Assembly (NCBI GenBank): GCA_032718475.1
Contig: JAUCBJ010000557.1
Coordinates: 1 to 45,439 of the forward strand
DNA length: 45,439 nt
DNA from: Nemertoderma westbladi
Taxonomy: Eukaryota > Xenacoelomorpha > Nemertodermatida > Nemertodermatidae
Direction: 5' to 3'
Of this stretch, positions 23,450 to 34,000 are shown piece after piece. The notes beneath the pieces were generated by a model. It saw nothing but the letters and a program-made list of their open reading frames with translations. It was not told where the DNA came from and ran no database searches. Every line of letters starts with the position of its first letter. Position 1 is the stretch's first letter. Both the position numbers and the translations under genes were made by a program.

Positions 23450-24685
23450 ATGGCTGAGCAGTTAGTCAAAACCTATAAATTGTTCATCAGTTTCATCTCC
23501 ACCCTCCACAGAACCTCCTGTACTCCCCACACCATCTTCTACACCCTCCATAGGTTCTCCTGTATTCCAAACGTTATCTTGTATAGCCGCCACGGATCTT
23601 CCCATACCCAGCACTCCTTCAAAACCTGTAAATTGTTCATTATCACTTTCATCCCCACCCTCCACAGATCCACCTGTACCTTCCACTCCATCTTCCCCAC
23701 CCTCCTCAGATCCTCCTGTACTTATCACCCTGTCTCCCACACCCTCCACAGATCCTCCTGTACTTCTCACCCTGTCTCCCACACCCTCCACAGATCCTCC
23801 TGTACTTCTCACCCTGTCTCCCACACCCTCCACAGATCCTGCTGTACTTCTCACCCTGTCTCCCACATCCTCCAAAGATCCTCCTGTACTTCTCACCCCC
23901 CCCCCCCCCCCCCCCCACACACACTTCACGGATCTTCCTGTACTTCTCACCCTGTCTCCCACACCCTCCACAGATCCTCCTGTACTTTTCACCCAGTCTC
24001 CCACACCCTCCACAGATCCTCCTGTACTTCTCACCCTGTCTCCCACACCCTCCCCAGATCCTCCTGTACTTCCTACTCCGTCTCCCACACCCTCCAAAGA
24101 TCCTCTTGTACTTCTCACCCTGTCTCCCACACCCTCGCACTAACTACTCCTCTCGCTCCTCCAACTGCTCCCCTTCCACATCTACCTTTTCCCCCCACAC
24201 CTCCAACTGCTCCCCTTCCACATCTACCTTTTCCCCTCGCACCTCCAACTGCTCCCCTTGCACCTCTACCTTTTCCCCTCACACCTCCAACTGATCCACT
24301 TGCACCTCTACCTCTTCCCCTTGCACCTCCAACTGCTCCACTTGCACCTCTACCTTTTCCCCTCACACCTCCAACTGATCCACTTGCACTTCTACCTCTT
24401 CCCCTCGCACCTCCAACTGCTCCACTTGCACCTCTACCTTTTCCCCTCCCACCTCGAACTGCTCCCCTTGTACCTATATTTTTTTCCCTCCCACCTCTAA
24501 CTGCTCCCCTCACGGAGCTCCCAATCTCCCTCTCCCAATCGCAGAAGATAGATCTAAGATGGACCGCATTCCATATAAGACAGATCAGTATTATTAGTCC
24601 TATTTTTATTTACTATCAGTATGTGGTCTCTATTCTATACCGTAGTCACATAGTGTCTGTATCAGTGTCGTATAACTGGTTCTAG
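23450..24685 (+). CDS. Hypothetical 411-codon low-complexity open frame over a minisatellite
   Basis: ATG to TAG without a stop across 1.2 kb, followed by AATAAA at 24768-24773. Residues ~60-230 repeat a 14-residue block (HTLHRSSCTSHPVS). Residues ~230-350 repeat another (APPTAPLAPLPFPL). A poly-C run at 23896-23916 lies inside. The opposite strand is also open from 24139 to 23462, with blocks like VGDRVRSTGGSVEG. It ends in the acidic DETDEQFIGFD, and a related DESDNEQFTGFE lies further upstream in that frame. That looks more protein-like, but its upstream side lacks a pyrimidine tract for a 3' splice site. The frames may simply follow from C-rich 42-bp repeats, whose length is a multiple of three. 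No family recognised on either strand. Confidence 0.25.
   Translation: MAEQLVKTYKLFISFISTLHRTSCTPHTIFYTLHRFSCIPNVILYSRHGSSHTQHSFKTCKLFIITFIPTLHRSTCTFHSIFPTLLRSSCTYHPVSHTLHRSSCTSHPVSHTLHRSSCTSHPVSHTLHRSCCTSHPVSHILQRSSCTSHPPPPPPPHTLHGSSCTSHPVSHTLHRSSCTFHPVSHTLHRSSCTSHPVSHTLPRSSCTSYSVSHTLQRSSCTSHPVSHTLALTTPLAPPTAPLPHLPFPPTPPTAPLPHLPFPLAPPTAPLAPLPFPLTPPTDPLAPLPLPLAPPTAPLAPLPFPLTPPTDPLALLPLPLAPPTAPLAPLPFPLPPRTAPLVPIFFSLPPLTAPLTELPISLSQSQKIDLRWTAFHIRQISIISPIFIYYQYVVSILYRSHIVSVSVSYNWF
23690..24510 (+). repeat. 42-bp minisatellite, two consecutive types
   Basis: From about 23690 to 24130 the unit contains ACAGATCCTCCTGTACTTCT, then CACCCTGTCTCC and CACACCCTCC. From about 24145 to 24510 a different unit of the same length contains CACCTCCAACTGCTCC and GCACCTCTACC, then TTTTCCCCT. 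The strand is almost purely pyrimidine in the second part. Both are 42 bp, suggesting either a common origin or selection for frame. Confidence 0.85.
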
Positions 24686-24896
24686 TTAGGATTAGTTTGC
24701 TTAGTAGTCAATAGTACACTCTATGCACTGCGCAGATCTGTAGATCCAATAACTTCGAATCAAACGCAATAAAGAGGCTGCACTGATACTGTTACCGAGT
24801 ACTGTAGGTAGGTAGGTACCAATTCACAGTTAATACTGCTGTTCTGTGTGCATGACCTACAGCCTTACCAATATTATAAAGTCTGCACTACTAAAG

Positions 24897-25310
24897 TGTT
24901 ACAGGTGAGACATGTCCCATTCTGTAGCCCAAAATTATTCGATTTACATGTTACATGTGGGACGTCCCGCCTTGTAACGATTTTTTGGTGTTACGGGTTT
25001 TGTTACAGGTGGGACAAGAACTTGGCTATCTGCTGATATTTGAATCTTCATATCAAGTTTTATAGAACTGATTATAGAGCATGGTAAAGCAGTGAGTGTA
25101 CTTGGTGTTACACATGGGACAATCCTAATTGACATAATCGACTCGCACGTATAAAACCAGCCATATCTCTGGTTGTGTTTAGTATTTTTTCGTAAAATCT
25201 GGAACATTCCACTTCTTGAAGATGTTCCTTTCACATAAGAATTTAGTTTGTAGAATCCAAATAAAAACCTATTGGTGAATTCAGTTGTTACCGTTTGGGA
25301 CAAGTAATTG
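24897..25310 (-). repeat. TGTTACA..TGGGACAA motif group (right side of the TIR element)
   Basis: Five copies of the motif seen at 23093-23190, inverted: near 24899, 24951, 25004, 25107 and 25287. The copy at 24951 is a near-palindrome centred on GGGACGTCCC with GTTACA on one side and TGTAAC on the other. Such inverted subterminal motifs are what transposase-binding sites look like, but no function is shown. Confidence 0.5.
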
Positions 25311-25518
25311 TCAAAAATATGGGTATATTATCTATTGTTTTATTTAAATATGATATCAATAAAACAATTTGGGAGTTATTCCATTGCATTCCTATATTAT
25401 TTTACTTTAAAATGAGCTATAATTTGTTGAAATACACCCAGTAGATGTCAAAATACATCCCCCACAATGCAATGAACTTTTTTGGACAATTGAAAAACCT
25501 GCATATTTTAGGGAAGCA

Positions 25519-25687
25519 GGACAATTCGGTCCCGGACAATTCGATCCGGACAATTCAGTCCCATTAATTTTATGTTTTGGGACCGAATTGTCCGGGACCG
25601 AATTGTCCGGATACTGACTAGGACAATTCGGTCCCAAAACATGCATATTAATGGGACCGAATTGTCCGGGACCGAATTGTCCGGGAC
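25519..25687. repeat. Fold-back array 1 of a 15-bp word
   Basis: The word GGACAATTCGGTCCC (F) and its complement (R) are arranged F-F-F, AT spacer, R-R, 12 bp, F, AT spacer, R-R. The two spacers are themselves complementary (CATTAATTTTATGTTTTG against CAAAACATGCATATTAATG). The whole is a nested palindrome. Confidence 0.9.
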
Positions 25688-25689
25688 CA

Positions 25690-26350
25690 AATTTAATTGG
25701 TACTGTACTATATAATGGTGAATGTTCTAGAACCTTAATATATATTATTATATGGTAGCTAGTGTTTTTTCTGCTAGCTAGTATTTTTTTTTTAATAAAA
25801 AAAATTTACTTTTTTTTGTTAACATTATTATTTATGGTAGCTATGGTGTTTTTATGGAGCTTGTGAATTATTTACTAGCTAGTAATAGTTTGTATTTAAA
25901 ATGTTTAAAGCTGATTTTTTCTGATTTTTTTAATATATTGCGTATGTGTATACTGTATGTGTTGTTGGCTGGTTAACAAGCCTAAATTATTATCCTAGAT
26001 AATAGCTGGATCTCATTCAGGGACTGTTATAATATCATCAATATTGTTGGTAATTAATATAATCAGCAACAGTTTAGGCCTAATTCTGAAATATCATTGT
26101 TTTCACAGGTATTTTTATAATTTCAAGGAAATGCTAGCTAGTAAAAAAAACACTAGCTACACCTTAATAAATAATATATAATAATGTTCTCGAACACTAC
26201 CAATAACAAAAATAAAAAAAATACAGTATTTTTAAAATTTCAAAAAATTCTACAGTAGCAAGTAAATAACACTAGCTACCATAACAAATATCTCTACTAA
26301 TGTTCTAGAACATTCACCAATATCAAAAAAGCACTAAAAAGTTGCTATCA
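25690..26350. repeat. AT-rich segment between the fold-back arrays, with inverted ends
   Basis: GGTGAATGTTCTAGAAC near 25719 recurs inverted near 26315 (GTTCTAGAACATTCACC). ATGGTAGCTAGTGTT near 25750 recurs inverted near 26275. Many GCTAGCTAGTA words. No gene. Confidence 0.7.
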
Positions 26351-26356
26351 GGAACC

Positions 26357-26552
26357 GGACAATTCGGTCCCGGACAATTCGGTCCCGGAAAATTCGGTCC
26401 CGGACAATTCGGTCCCGGACAATTCGGTCCTAGGACAATTCGGTCCCGGACAATTCGGTCCCATTTATTTAGTGTTTTGGGACCGAATTGTCCGGGACCG
26501 AATTGTCCGGGACCGAATTGTCCGGACCGAATTGTCCGGGACCGAATTGTCC
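26357..26552. repeat. Fold-back array 2 of the same 15-bp word
   Basis: Seven tandem copies of GGACAATTCGGTCCC (one with GGAAAATT, one with a 2-bp change), the spacer ATTTATTTAGTGTTTT, then five inverted copies. It predicts a hairpin of 70 bp or more. The spacer resembles that of array 1. Confidence 0.92.
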
Positions 26553-26800
26553 TACATCCATATTTTAGTACTAAAAGGTCTGTAAAATCTTTCAAAGTCG
26601 GAGTGACAGTATGATTTTTTGTGAATCTGTTGGACCATAAAATTATCTTCAAAAATATATATAACTTTACTAGGGTCCAAAAATAATTTCATTCTAAAAT
26701 TTAGTCGAATCGTGTGGGAAACGTTTGGCCATTTTTTGTGAGTTTGGGCCTCTTATACTGTAACACAGTCTGTCAATCTACTTAGAAACAATAACCACAA

Positions 26801-26893
26801 ATGAGTTTATTTGATATTATGGAAGGTGGTGGAAGTGAAGCTGATGTAGATGAATCAGATTTAGAGTTTCAAGGGTTCGATTTTGGTGAATGA
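26801..26893 (+). CDS. Small acidic open frame (30 residues)
   Basis: ATG to TGA: starts MSLFDIMEGGG, continues DESDLEFQGFDFGE. AATAAA follows at 26910-26915. It is just outside the TIR element. The acidic DESD-x-EF-x-GF motif resembles two places on the minus strand of the element (DESDNEQFTGFE and DETDEQFIGFD). It could be the end of a split gene, the N-terminus of a decayed transposase, or chance. Too short to call. Confidence 0.2.
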   Translation: MSLFDIMEGGGSEADVDESDLEFQGFDFGE

Positions 26894-27084
26894 AGAAACA
26901 ATATGTAATAATAAATAAATAATATGGTTAATGTTAAATTGAGATTATTTGTTTTTATTTGAAATGCTGTAGTAAAGTTTATATTTTTAAATTTGTTGTT
27001 TTCAATATTAAATTTTAGAAATATTTCTAAATTCAAAACAAGTTCAATAAATTTAGAAATTTTTATTTATAAGGGGAAGGAAGG

Positions 27085-27500
27085 CGCTGCGCTTCTGTCT
27101 AGGATTTGGAAGTCACATAGAATAAAATGGAACCTTAAGGTTCGATTATTTAGGGCAGCAGTAGAACCAGTACTCTTATGGGAGTCCATGCTGGGCTCTA
27201 ACTGCTGAGGACACCAAATCTCTGGATGGCACATTCACAAGAATGCTACACCGGGTTCATTGTGTCAAGTACAATGCACACATCTCCAATCAGACACTAT
27301 AAAACATTGGAGGTGTCTCATTGGTTCCCCCAATCTTGACACTAGAACAAAGCCGCCTCCGCTTTGCAGGACATTGCTTTCGCCATGAGGACTAGCCAGT
27401 GCATAATCTTGTGCTTTGGCAGCCTCATTCAGTGAATACTCATGGAGGACAGTTTAAAGGACACTGGCCTTGAAGAAGCGGATGATCTAGAAAAATGTCA
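27085..27500 (+). mobile_element. LINE remnant, second family
   Basis: Plus-strand translation with several stops and frameshifts gives LSRIWKSHRIKWNLKVRLF, RAAVEPVLL, then SLDGTFTRMLHRVHC and RLRFAGHCFRHED, then LVLWQPHS. This is the same C-terminal part of a non-LTR reverse transcriptase as at 4650-5560, but clearly another lineage. It is only a 3' fragment and is dead. Confidence 0.75.
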
Positions 27501-27544
27501 TGGGTGATAGGGAGTTGTGGCGGCGCAATTTTGTCGACAAGCCG

Positions 27545-28740
27545 GCACAGCATTCTTAGGGGGGGGGGGGTCGGATAGCGCATTTTCTGACCAAAAAGTC
27601 GAATTTTTTAAACATATCCTATCTGATGCAGAATTTCATGCTGAATCCAAATATGGAAACCGTATTCCCATATCTTTAGTTTTCGAGATAACTGGGATAG
27701 AAGATACTGGCTCCGATATATCGCGATATCGGTAAATGCGATGAAGTTTGGGGTTTGCATTCAATATCTGCAAATTTCTGTGCTCAGTGGTGCCAATTGG
27801 ATGTCTCCACGAGAAAGAGCACAAAATTTTAATTGAGAAGGTATTTTTTTATGATTATTGGACCTACTGATCAGTTTATAAGACAACCAAGTCTCCGGAA
27901 TAAAGACGGAACTCGAATAAGCGACTCTGCGGTCTTTGCGGGATTACACGGAATAGACCTATCGGTCATCGGAGATCTTCAAAATGTATAATCTCCAGTT
28001 CTAGTGGTCGTACGAACTCCAGTTCTAGTGGTCGTACGAAGTTCGTTTTAGGTTCATTTGAAAGCTCTTTTCTCAGAGAAGAAAGATACCATTTGATTTA
28101 AGATAAAATGGTTGTGATGCAACATAACATGAATTTGGGTAAAATTATGCCCCAGGCAGCTTTCAAGAGTTTGCCAAACCAAATGGTAACTTTGTTCTCT
28201 GAGAAAAGAGCTTTCGAATGAGCCTAAAACGAACTTCCTAAAACGAACTTCTTTTCCATATCTTGATTCGTTGTCAAAACATATCGGGTAGAAGAAGTGT
28301 TTGTGTCCAATCTATGGCAGTATTAATTTATAACGAACCTGCCTATTAATAGGCCAGGGTAGTTCTTGTCAAGAGTTGAGCCGTTTAAAAACACGATGTG
28401 GTTGTGTGTGTGTGTATGTATAACCATCCAATATCTCAAAAACTCAAGCAGGTACGCAAAATTTTTAATAACAAACTCTCCATAAATTTTGGTTGCGCAC
28501 AAGACTGTATATTTTTTGTGGCGTTTCGATCACGGGGTCACTGAAAAATAGCGGTTTTGAAAATTTAAAGTCGAATTTCACCGATTTCAACTCATCGAGT
28601 AGGCACCAACTTTTTCATTTGAGCAACATATTTGAGCCTCAGAATCTTTTCAAATATCGCCAATCTCGCACAGAACGTCGCCAAAATTTGTTAGTCCGGC
28701 AAAAAAACGCACAAATTCGTCTAAAAGAGTAAATTATTTA
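27545..28740. repeat. Non-coding repeat region
   Basis: Starts after a 12-base G run (27559-27570). Includes a 24-bp word CTCCAGTTCTAGTGGTCGTA in two tandem copies near 27993-28040 and the hairpin at 28038-28237. The open frames at 27517 and 28493 have no recognisable protein. A block at 27735-27890 has a diverged copy at 29216-29390 ('gatgaag..tttgcattcaat', 'ttatgattattg'). Confidence 0.5.
28038..28237. repeat. Inverted repeat, arms ~62 bp
   Basis: The left arm 28038-28099 contains GAAGTTCGTTTTAGG and GAAAGCTCTTTTCTCAGAGA. It is complementary to 28176-28237 with about seven mismatches. Loop ~76 bp. Confidence 0.85.
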
Positions 28741-30115
28741 GTTGCGGAATAATATGATTCAACTAGAAAAGCCGGCCAGCTGGCTGTAAGGAGACCCTCC
28801 ATAGACATAGACAAACGTAGTGTTAGTTGTGTCCCTCCTCATTCATTATCATCAACTCCCTCCCACCTAACATAGCAGTGAGTAACCTTATAGATTATTG
28901 TCATAGGATTCACTGGGAAGAGGTATTCATCTGGTGGGGTAATACATTATAAAACTTACAGTGTTACAGTTGATGTTTGATTACTGTCTGGGTTAGAGTG
29001 AGATAGTAATAAATTTGGCAAGTAATATACTTCTCTGCAGTTTGGGCCTATCCATTCGATAAATAGTAGTAGCTTACTAGGCCCACATGAGTACCAGCAG
29101 CTGGTGTTTCTATCGTTGAGTTGATGGTAATTATCGTGTTTTCATTTTCACTCACTCAGGGTACTAGTTTGAGGGGCAGGTTCGTTTGAAGCCAGCTTGC
29201 TGGCTTTCTAGTAAATATGATGAAGATTGTTGTTTGCATTCAATTTCTGTAAAGTTTCAGACTTCAGACTCATTGGTGACTCATTGGTGATTAAATGGAT
29301 AATTTCACATAAAAGAGCATCATCATATATCTTGATATAGAAGGCAGTTGTTTTATGATTATTGAATAACAGGGCATTTATTAAAGCCATCTTCAAGCTT
29401 CTGGCAAAATACCGCATTGTAGTCATAAATAACGAGTAGTAGATGATTGGCCCACCCTATGACTATTGTTATTTATATTTACTATGGAAGTTTTCACAAT
29501 TCCATCTGAATGTGACCCGACCAGGCTTTTAATTAATAATGAAAATAATATAGTTTAAACATCATAGATCTCGAATTATGAAATATTATCGATACTTATG
29601 AACTGATTTCTATATCTTTATCTTTAACCGCGTTTTTTCTGGGAAACAACATTTTACCCGATTTTAAAAATCCTATTTCTTGAGAAGTCTTCATTCTGAG
29701 AAGGTGGTTTATGATTCATTTTGAAGGTAATTCGTGTAAGAACTATTTGAATATTTTTATTTATGTTTCATTGAAAAGTTTTCATGCTATGATACTTTGA
29801 ATGATAAATATTCAAACAATGAACAGACACCTATGTGACACCCTGGCAAAGTTTGGTCGAAATTAGTGAATGTATTCCAGAACGGCGACATCCATCCCTG
29901 TACGCTATAAGACTCACCGACCAACCGATTTACTAATGGGTTGATTCAATGCTGTAAATGAAAAACAAATGACGGTAATTAAGAAAATAGTATAATAAAT
30001 AAAATTATTATAAATTAATGAGGAAAAAGTATAAAATAAATTATGTGGGTAACCAGAACCAACAAAATAGTCGACTACAACAACCCAGGTAGCCCGCAAG
30101 GGGGAGCTACCTACA
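28741..30115. other. Non-coding region 3' of COG6
   Basis: AT-rich. Contains the diverged repeat at 29216-29390 (see 27545-28740). The COG6 3' UTR lies at the right edge. A minus-strand AATAAA (TTTATT on plus) occurs near 29757. Confidence 0.45.
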
Positions 30116-31000
30116 TTACAACAGTAATTGGCGGACCCGCTCGGGCGAGTAGGGCAGCACGGAGTCCTCGTTACCTAGGTAACCGCGTTCCCGCGCTCGC
30201 GCGTACACCGACTCGTAAGCCGAACACACGAGACTCATCGCTTGGCTCGTTACTGTGTCCCGGATAGTCACGCTGGCCACCATGGCGACCTGTCGGAGGA
30301 ACAACCGATCGGGCGAGGAGAGAAACCCCGAGAATTTCTCCCAAACCGCCCGGAGAACTTCCACGGTGACGTCATCCGAGATCCGGTCGGAACTCGGCTC
30401 GTAGATCGGCGCCATGTCCGTGGCCTGCAGCACCCAGACGGCCTGCTCGTTGACCAAAGTGTCGACGTGGGCCTCCAGACTGGCGGTCAGCATCTCGATG
30501 TGGCTGTCCATAAACTGGTAGAGAGAGAGACACCCGCGTATCCGGTGGATGCAGTTCACCATGAAGGCCGCCACATCCACGTTGCTAGCCAACCCGGAGG
30601 CCGTCTCGGAACACGCTCTCAGCATCGGGGTCACCACCGCCGCCGTCACCAACTCGTAGTCCTGGCAACGCGACCCCTCCCCGGGGGCGGTCGCGTCCCG
30701 GGAGTCTAGGAGCTCGCGAACCAGCGCAATCGACTCATCGAGACTCGAGGGCGTCGCGAGGTTCGAGAGCGGCGGTTCCATCGATTCGATTAGTTTACCG
30801 ACGTGGATCGATAGAGTGGAACGGAACGCGGTGCCGCACAGCTCCCGGGTCTCCTCCAGACAGAAGATTAGTTTGTTGTCGTGGTTACCATCGGCGCCAG
30901 CGAGCCCGGTCAACGTGATGGAGTAGAAGTGGAGTAGGTTGGAGATCTTGTAGAGGAGAACCGCTCCCGGGTCCGATAATAGTATCTGTTCTACTCGCAT
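30116..31000 (-). CDS. COG6: COG6 exon 4 (last)
   Basis: 294 codons plus stop. Preceded by a pyrimidine-rich acceptor TTAACAG. Contains the whole C-terminal helical region from [20 protein letters not shown] to the terminus. GC-rich relative to the flanks. The plus-strand open frame at 30242-30709 is a shadow. Confidence 0.93.
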   Translation of the reverse strand: MRVEQILLSDPGAVLLYKISNLLHFYSITLTGLAGADGNHDNKLIFCLEETRELCGTAFRSTLSIHVGKLIESMEPPLSNLATPSSLDESIALVRELLDSRDATAPGEGSRCQDYELVTAAVVTPMLRACSETASGLASNVDVAAFMVNCIHRIRGCLSLYQFMDSHIEMLTASLEAHVDTLVNEQAVWVLQATDMAPIYEPSSDRISDDVTVEVLRAVWEKFSGFLSSPDRLFLRQVAMVASVTIRDTVTSQAMSLVCSAYESVYARARERGYLGNEDSVLPYSPERVRQLLL

Positions 31001-34000
31001 CTGTTAATAGTTAAAAAAACACTTCCAGTAAGATTTAAAAAAAAAACATTGCCCAATAGTAATACTTTCGCTCATCACTGTTTATATTCTTAATTTAATT
31101 ATTCATATTAATTATAATAATTTATTATTAATTTATTAACGACACAATAAGCTATTTCGATGACTCACCTTGAATGGTCGACACAATCCCTCAGTAATAT
31201 CAGCCAATAACAACTGTTTGGTCTCCTCCATATCGGGGCATTGCTTTAACATCTGTTCGAGATGGTCGCGCTCTGACGCAGTCAGCTGATGTATCGCAGC
31301 GGCCATGTCGCCTATGTAACGTAGCGGGTCGTGAGAATGCATCTCTATGGGAACCCCACTGCCTCCTCTCGTTAGTGCGTCTATAACAAATAAATATATC
31401 GTTATGATGGGGGTTTATTCATCAACGAATTGATGGTTGTTACACAAGACCAGATTAAGATTCAGTGGGCAATGCTGGCGACCAAATAGACAAAAGAGAG
31501 GTTCATTTACTGTAAGAATTGCTCGTGGCTGGCTGACTGATCTACAGCCAAAACTACTCTAACGATTTTGATGAAATTTTCACAGCAGCTAGATACCGCG
31601 ATTCTAAGGTCCCTGGTATGTTCCGCTATTTCGTCCATGAGCCGTGGGCTCGAAAAATAGACATAAACGAAAAAACGCCATAGGCGCAATGATAAAAACA
31701 CCAGCTGGCACTCATGAAAAATGGATAGAGATAGCCTAGTAATGCTATTCTATAGGAATGGCCACCTAACAAGGAAATGCTTTCTCTGCCAAGTATTATC
31801 CTCACTCTACCACTCAGACAGTAAGCAAACAAAAGCCGTGGGATTCTAATGTACTAGTGACGGGCCTAGCGGCCCGATAAGGAACCGACTTTTTATTTTA
31901 AATAAAAGAGACAACGAGAATTAGTATAGAACTAATAATTATCTAAAAATACAATCATATTTCATACAATAATTATTAATAAATTCGATCCATTATTAGT
32001 TGCTCAATTCTAGAACAAAATCGACCTGCAACTAGTGAAGACCTCGTTTTGGAATTTCGAAACCACGCTGGTGCGATGCGCGATATCGTGTTTAGTTAAT
32101 AAATTGAAAACTCCATCAATTCATGTGCAATCAGTAATAAGAAATCGCGATAAATGTAATTAAATAAAAATTATTCTAGAAAAATTTTCCTCAAAAAGTA
32201 TGAAATCTTGGCATTGGTGACGCGAAACTAGGCTAGTGAGATTCAGGATATTGCGTTTAATATAAAAATCGAAAACGCTATCGAATTCCGTAAAGGCGTT
32301 AATAAAATACTGCAACTTTTTTGAAATTTGTAAAATTCTAGAACTAGAAAAAAATAATTTTTGAACGGCGCTGTTTGGGGTTTCGAAACATGGATAGGCT
32401 GAAAGAGGACATCGAATTAAGTTGAAAAATGAAAACCCCATCGAATTTGGACAAAGCGTTCCGGAGTTATAGCGGATCGAAAAAAATTGACCCCCCCCAG
32501 TCGCCAAAAATTTACAGTAATTTAAAATTTTGCAAAAAAAATTTTTTGCGTTATTTTTGATGGCGAATCGATTGGCAGTACTGGCTACGAAAAATTTTTT
32601 TTGAAATTTTTGGTCAGAAAAAAAAACATGGAAAAAGTATATTCTTAAAAAGATTTGATGTCTTTGCCTATGGTCAGAGAATGATCCAACTCTGTACTTG
32701 GCAATCGCTCAAATCCATTCAGCTGAATGGCACAGTAGAGTAAACTAAAGTAAATTCCCTATACAATGTTCTGAAGGGGAGACTGACAGAGAGTAATACA
32801 ACAATAAAACATTTTGCAATAATGTTGGCATTAATGTAGCCAACTCACTGTGTAAGTAACAGTCATTCAGCTTACATTAGCAGAGTGAGATATTCCCATA
32901 CAATGCATTGGGATGGGAAGAGTAATTCAGCTGAGGCGATATTAGATTTCAAACTAAAGCAACCAGTTAATATTTGCTTTGACAGAGTGTCCTAGGGCCT
33001 AAACAAACAGTATGGGTGTACTGAGTACAATAATCTTGGCAACCTCATCGATTTATACTAAGCCTTGTGTAGAAATTCATTACATAAGCCATTTTTCATC
33101 ACTACACCTATGCTTATTCCCCAGAAGTTAGTTATTTTCCCAGTTATTTAACCCGCGGGCAGGAAACAACCCGAGGGCGAAGCCCGAGGGTGTTCCTGCC
33201 CAAGGGTTAAATAACTGGGAAAATAACTAACTTCTGGGGAATAAGTAAGTTGTTACACATGTACTGTGGTATGTATTTCGATTATTTTTATCCCTTAACA
33301 ACTATTTACAGATTCTAAAAGGGCATTGTTTGGGGGGAGAGTTTACAAAATGGGGCTTGGAAAGTTTTGGGGGTGTTTATATTGATTTTTCCCAAGGGCA
33401 TTGGAAAATTTTCGGTGTGTTTCACTTTAATTCATTAATTGCATAGGTGTTATTTTGCCCAAGGGAATAATAACACCCAAGCTCCTAAGGTAAAACATTA
33501 GGCCTACTGTGTCATGTGTGTTATAGCTCTATGCTTAATTCATCCAATCGCCGTAAGATTCGATCATCAAAAAAGCACCTGAATTTGTTAGTGAAAATTG
33601 ATGTCAAACTTATTTAAATGGTTTACATTCTAAAATTCATATTTTCTTACATTGGCCGCTAGGAGTAACATTGCATAAACTTCAAATTGGATATATAACT
33701 AAATTGGCTGAATTAATTGAATAGTATTTTTGGTGGACATGTCATGTATCCACTACCCACAGAAGGGGGGTGTATATCGTTCACATTAAATACATTTATT
33801 AGTATAAATAATTATTTACTACTTAGGAAAATGTTAATTAATTTAATGGTTCTGGAATTATGAAGTTTATTAAGAATATATATTATATGTATATGAATAT
33901 ATATTAATATATATATATTACTTACTATTGAGTTTCGGATTTTGCTCAAACTACGTGGAAAGCTACAAACATTTTCTATTTCGATGCTCTTTCAACACAT

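Larger units (their letters stand above)
22910..26750. mobile_element. 3.84-kb terminal-inverted-repeat element inserted in the satellite
   Basis: The left end starts GGCTCAAAATCCCAAAAAGT. The right end, read in reverse complement, starts GGCCCAAACTCACAAAAAAT. They agree at about 22 of 27 positions (GGCYCAAAMTCMCAAAAA). The left flank is ...GAAACACTCTT and the right flank is TCTTATACTGT. Together these rebuild a satellite monomer with TCTT duplicated, a 4-bp target site duplication. Inside lie two groups of a TTGTCCCA..TGTAACA motif, a 42-bp minisatellite with a long open frame, and two fold-back arrays. No transposase is recognised, so the element is probably non-autonomous or degenerate. 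A 4-bp duplication is compatible with several superfamilies (Sola, Academ, Ginger), and I do not choose. Confidence 0.7.

Noticed and set aside
30242-30709. 155-residue plus-strand open frame
   Set aside because: Shadow of COG6 exon 4, GC-rich coding sequence read antisense.
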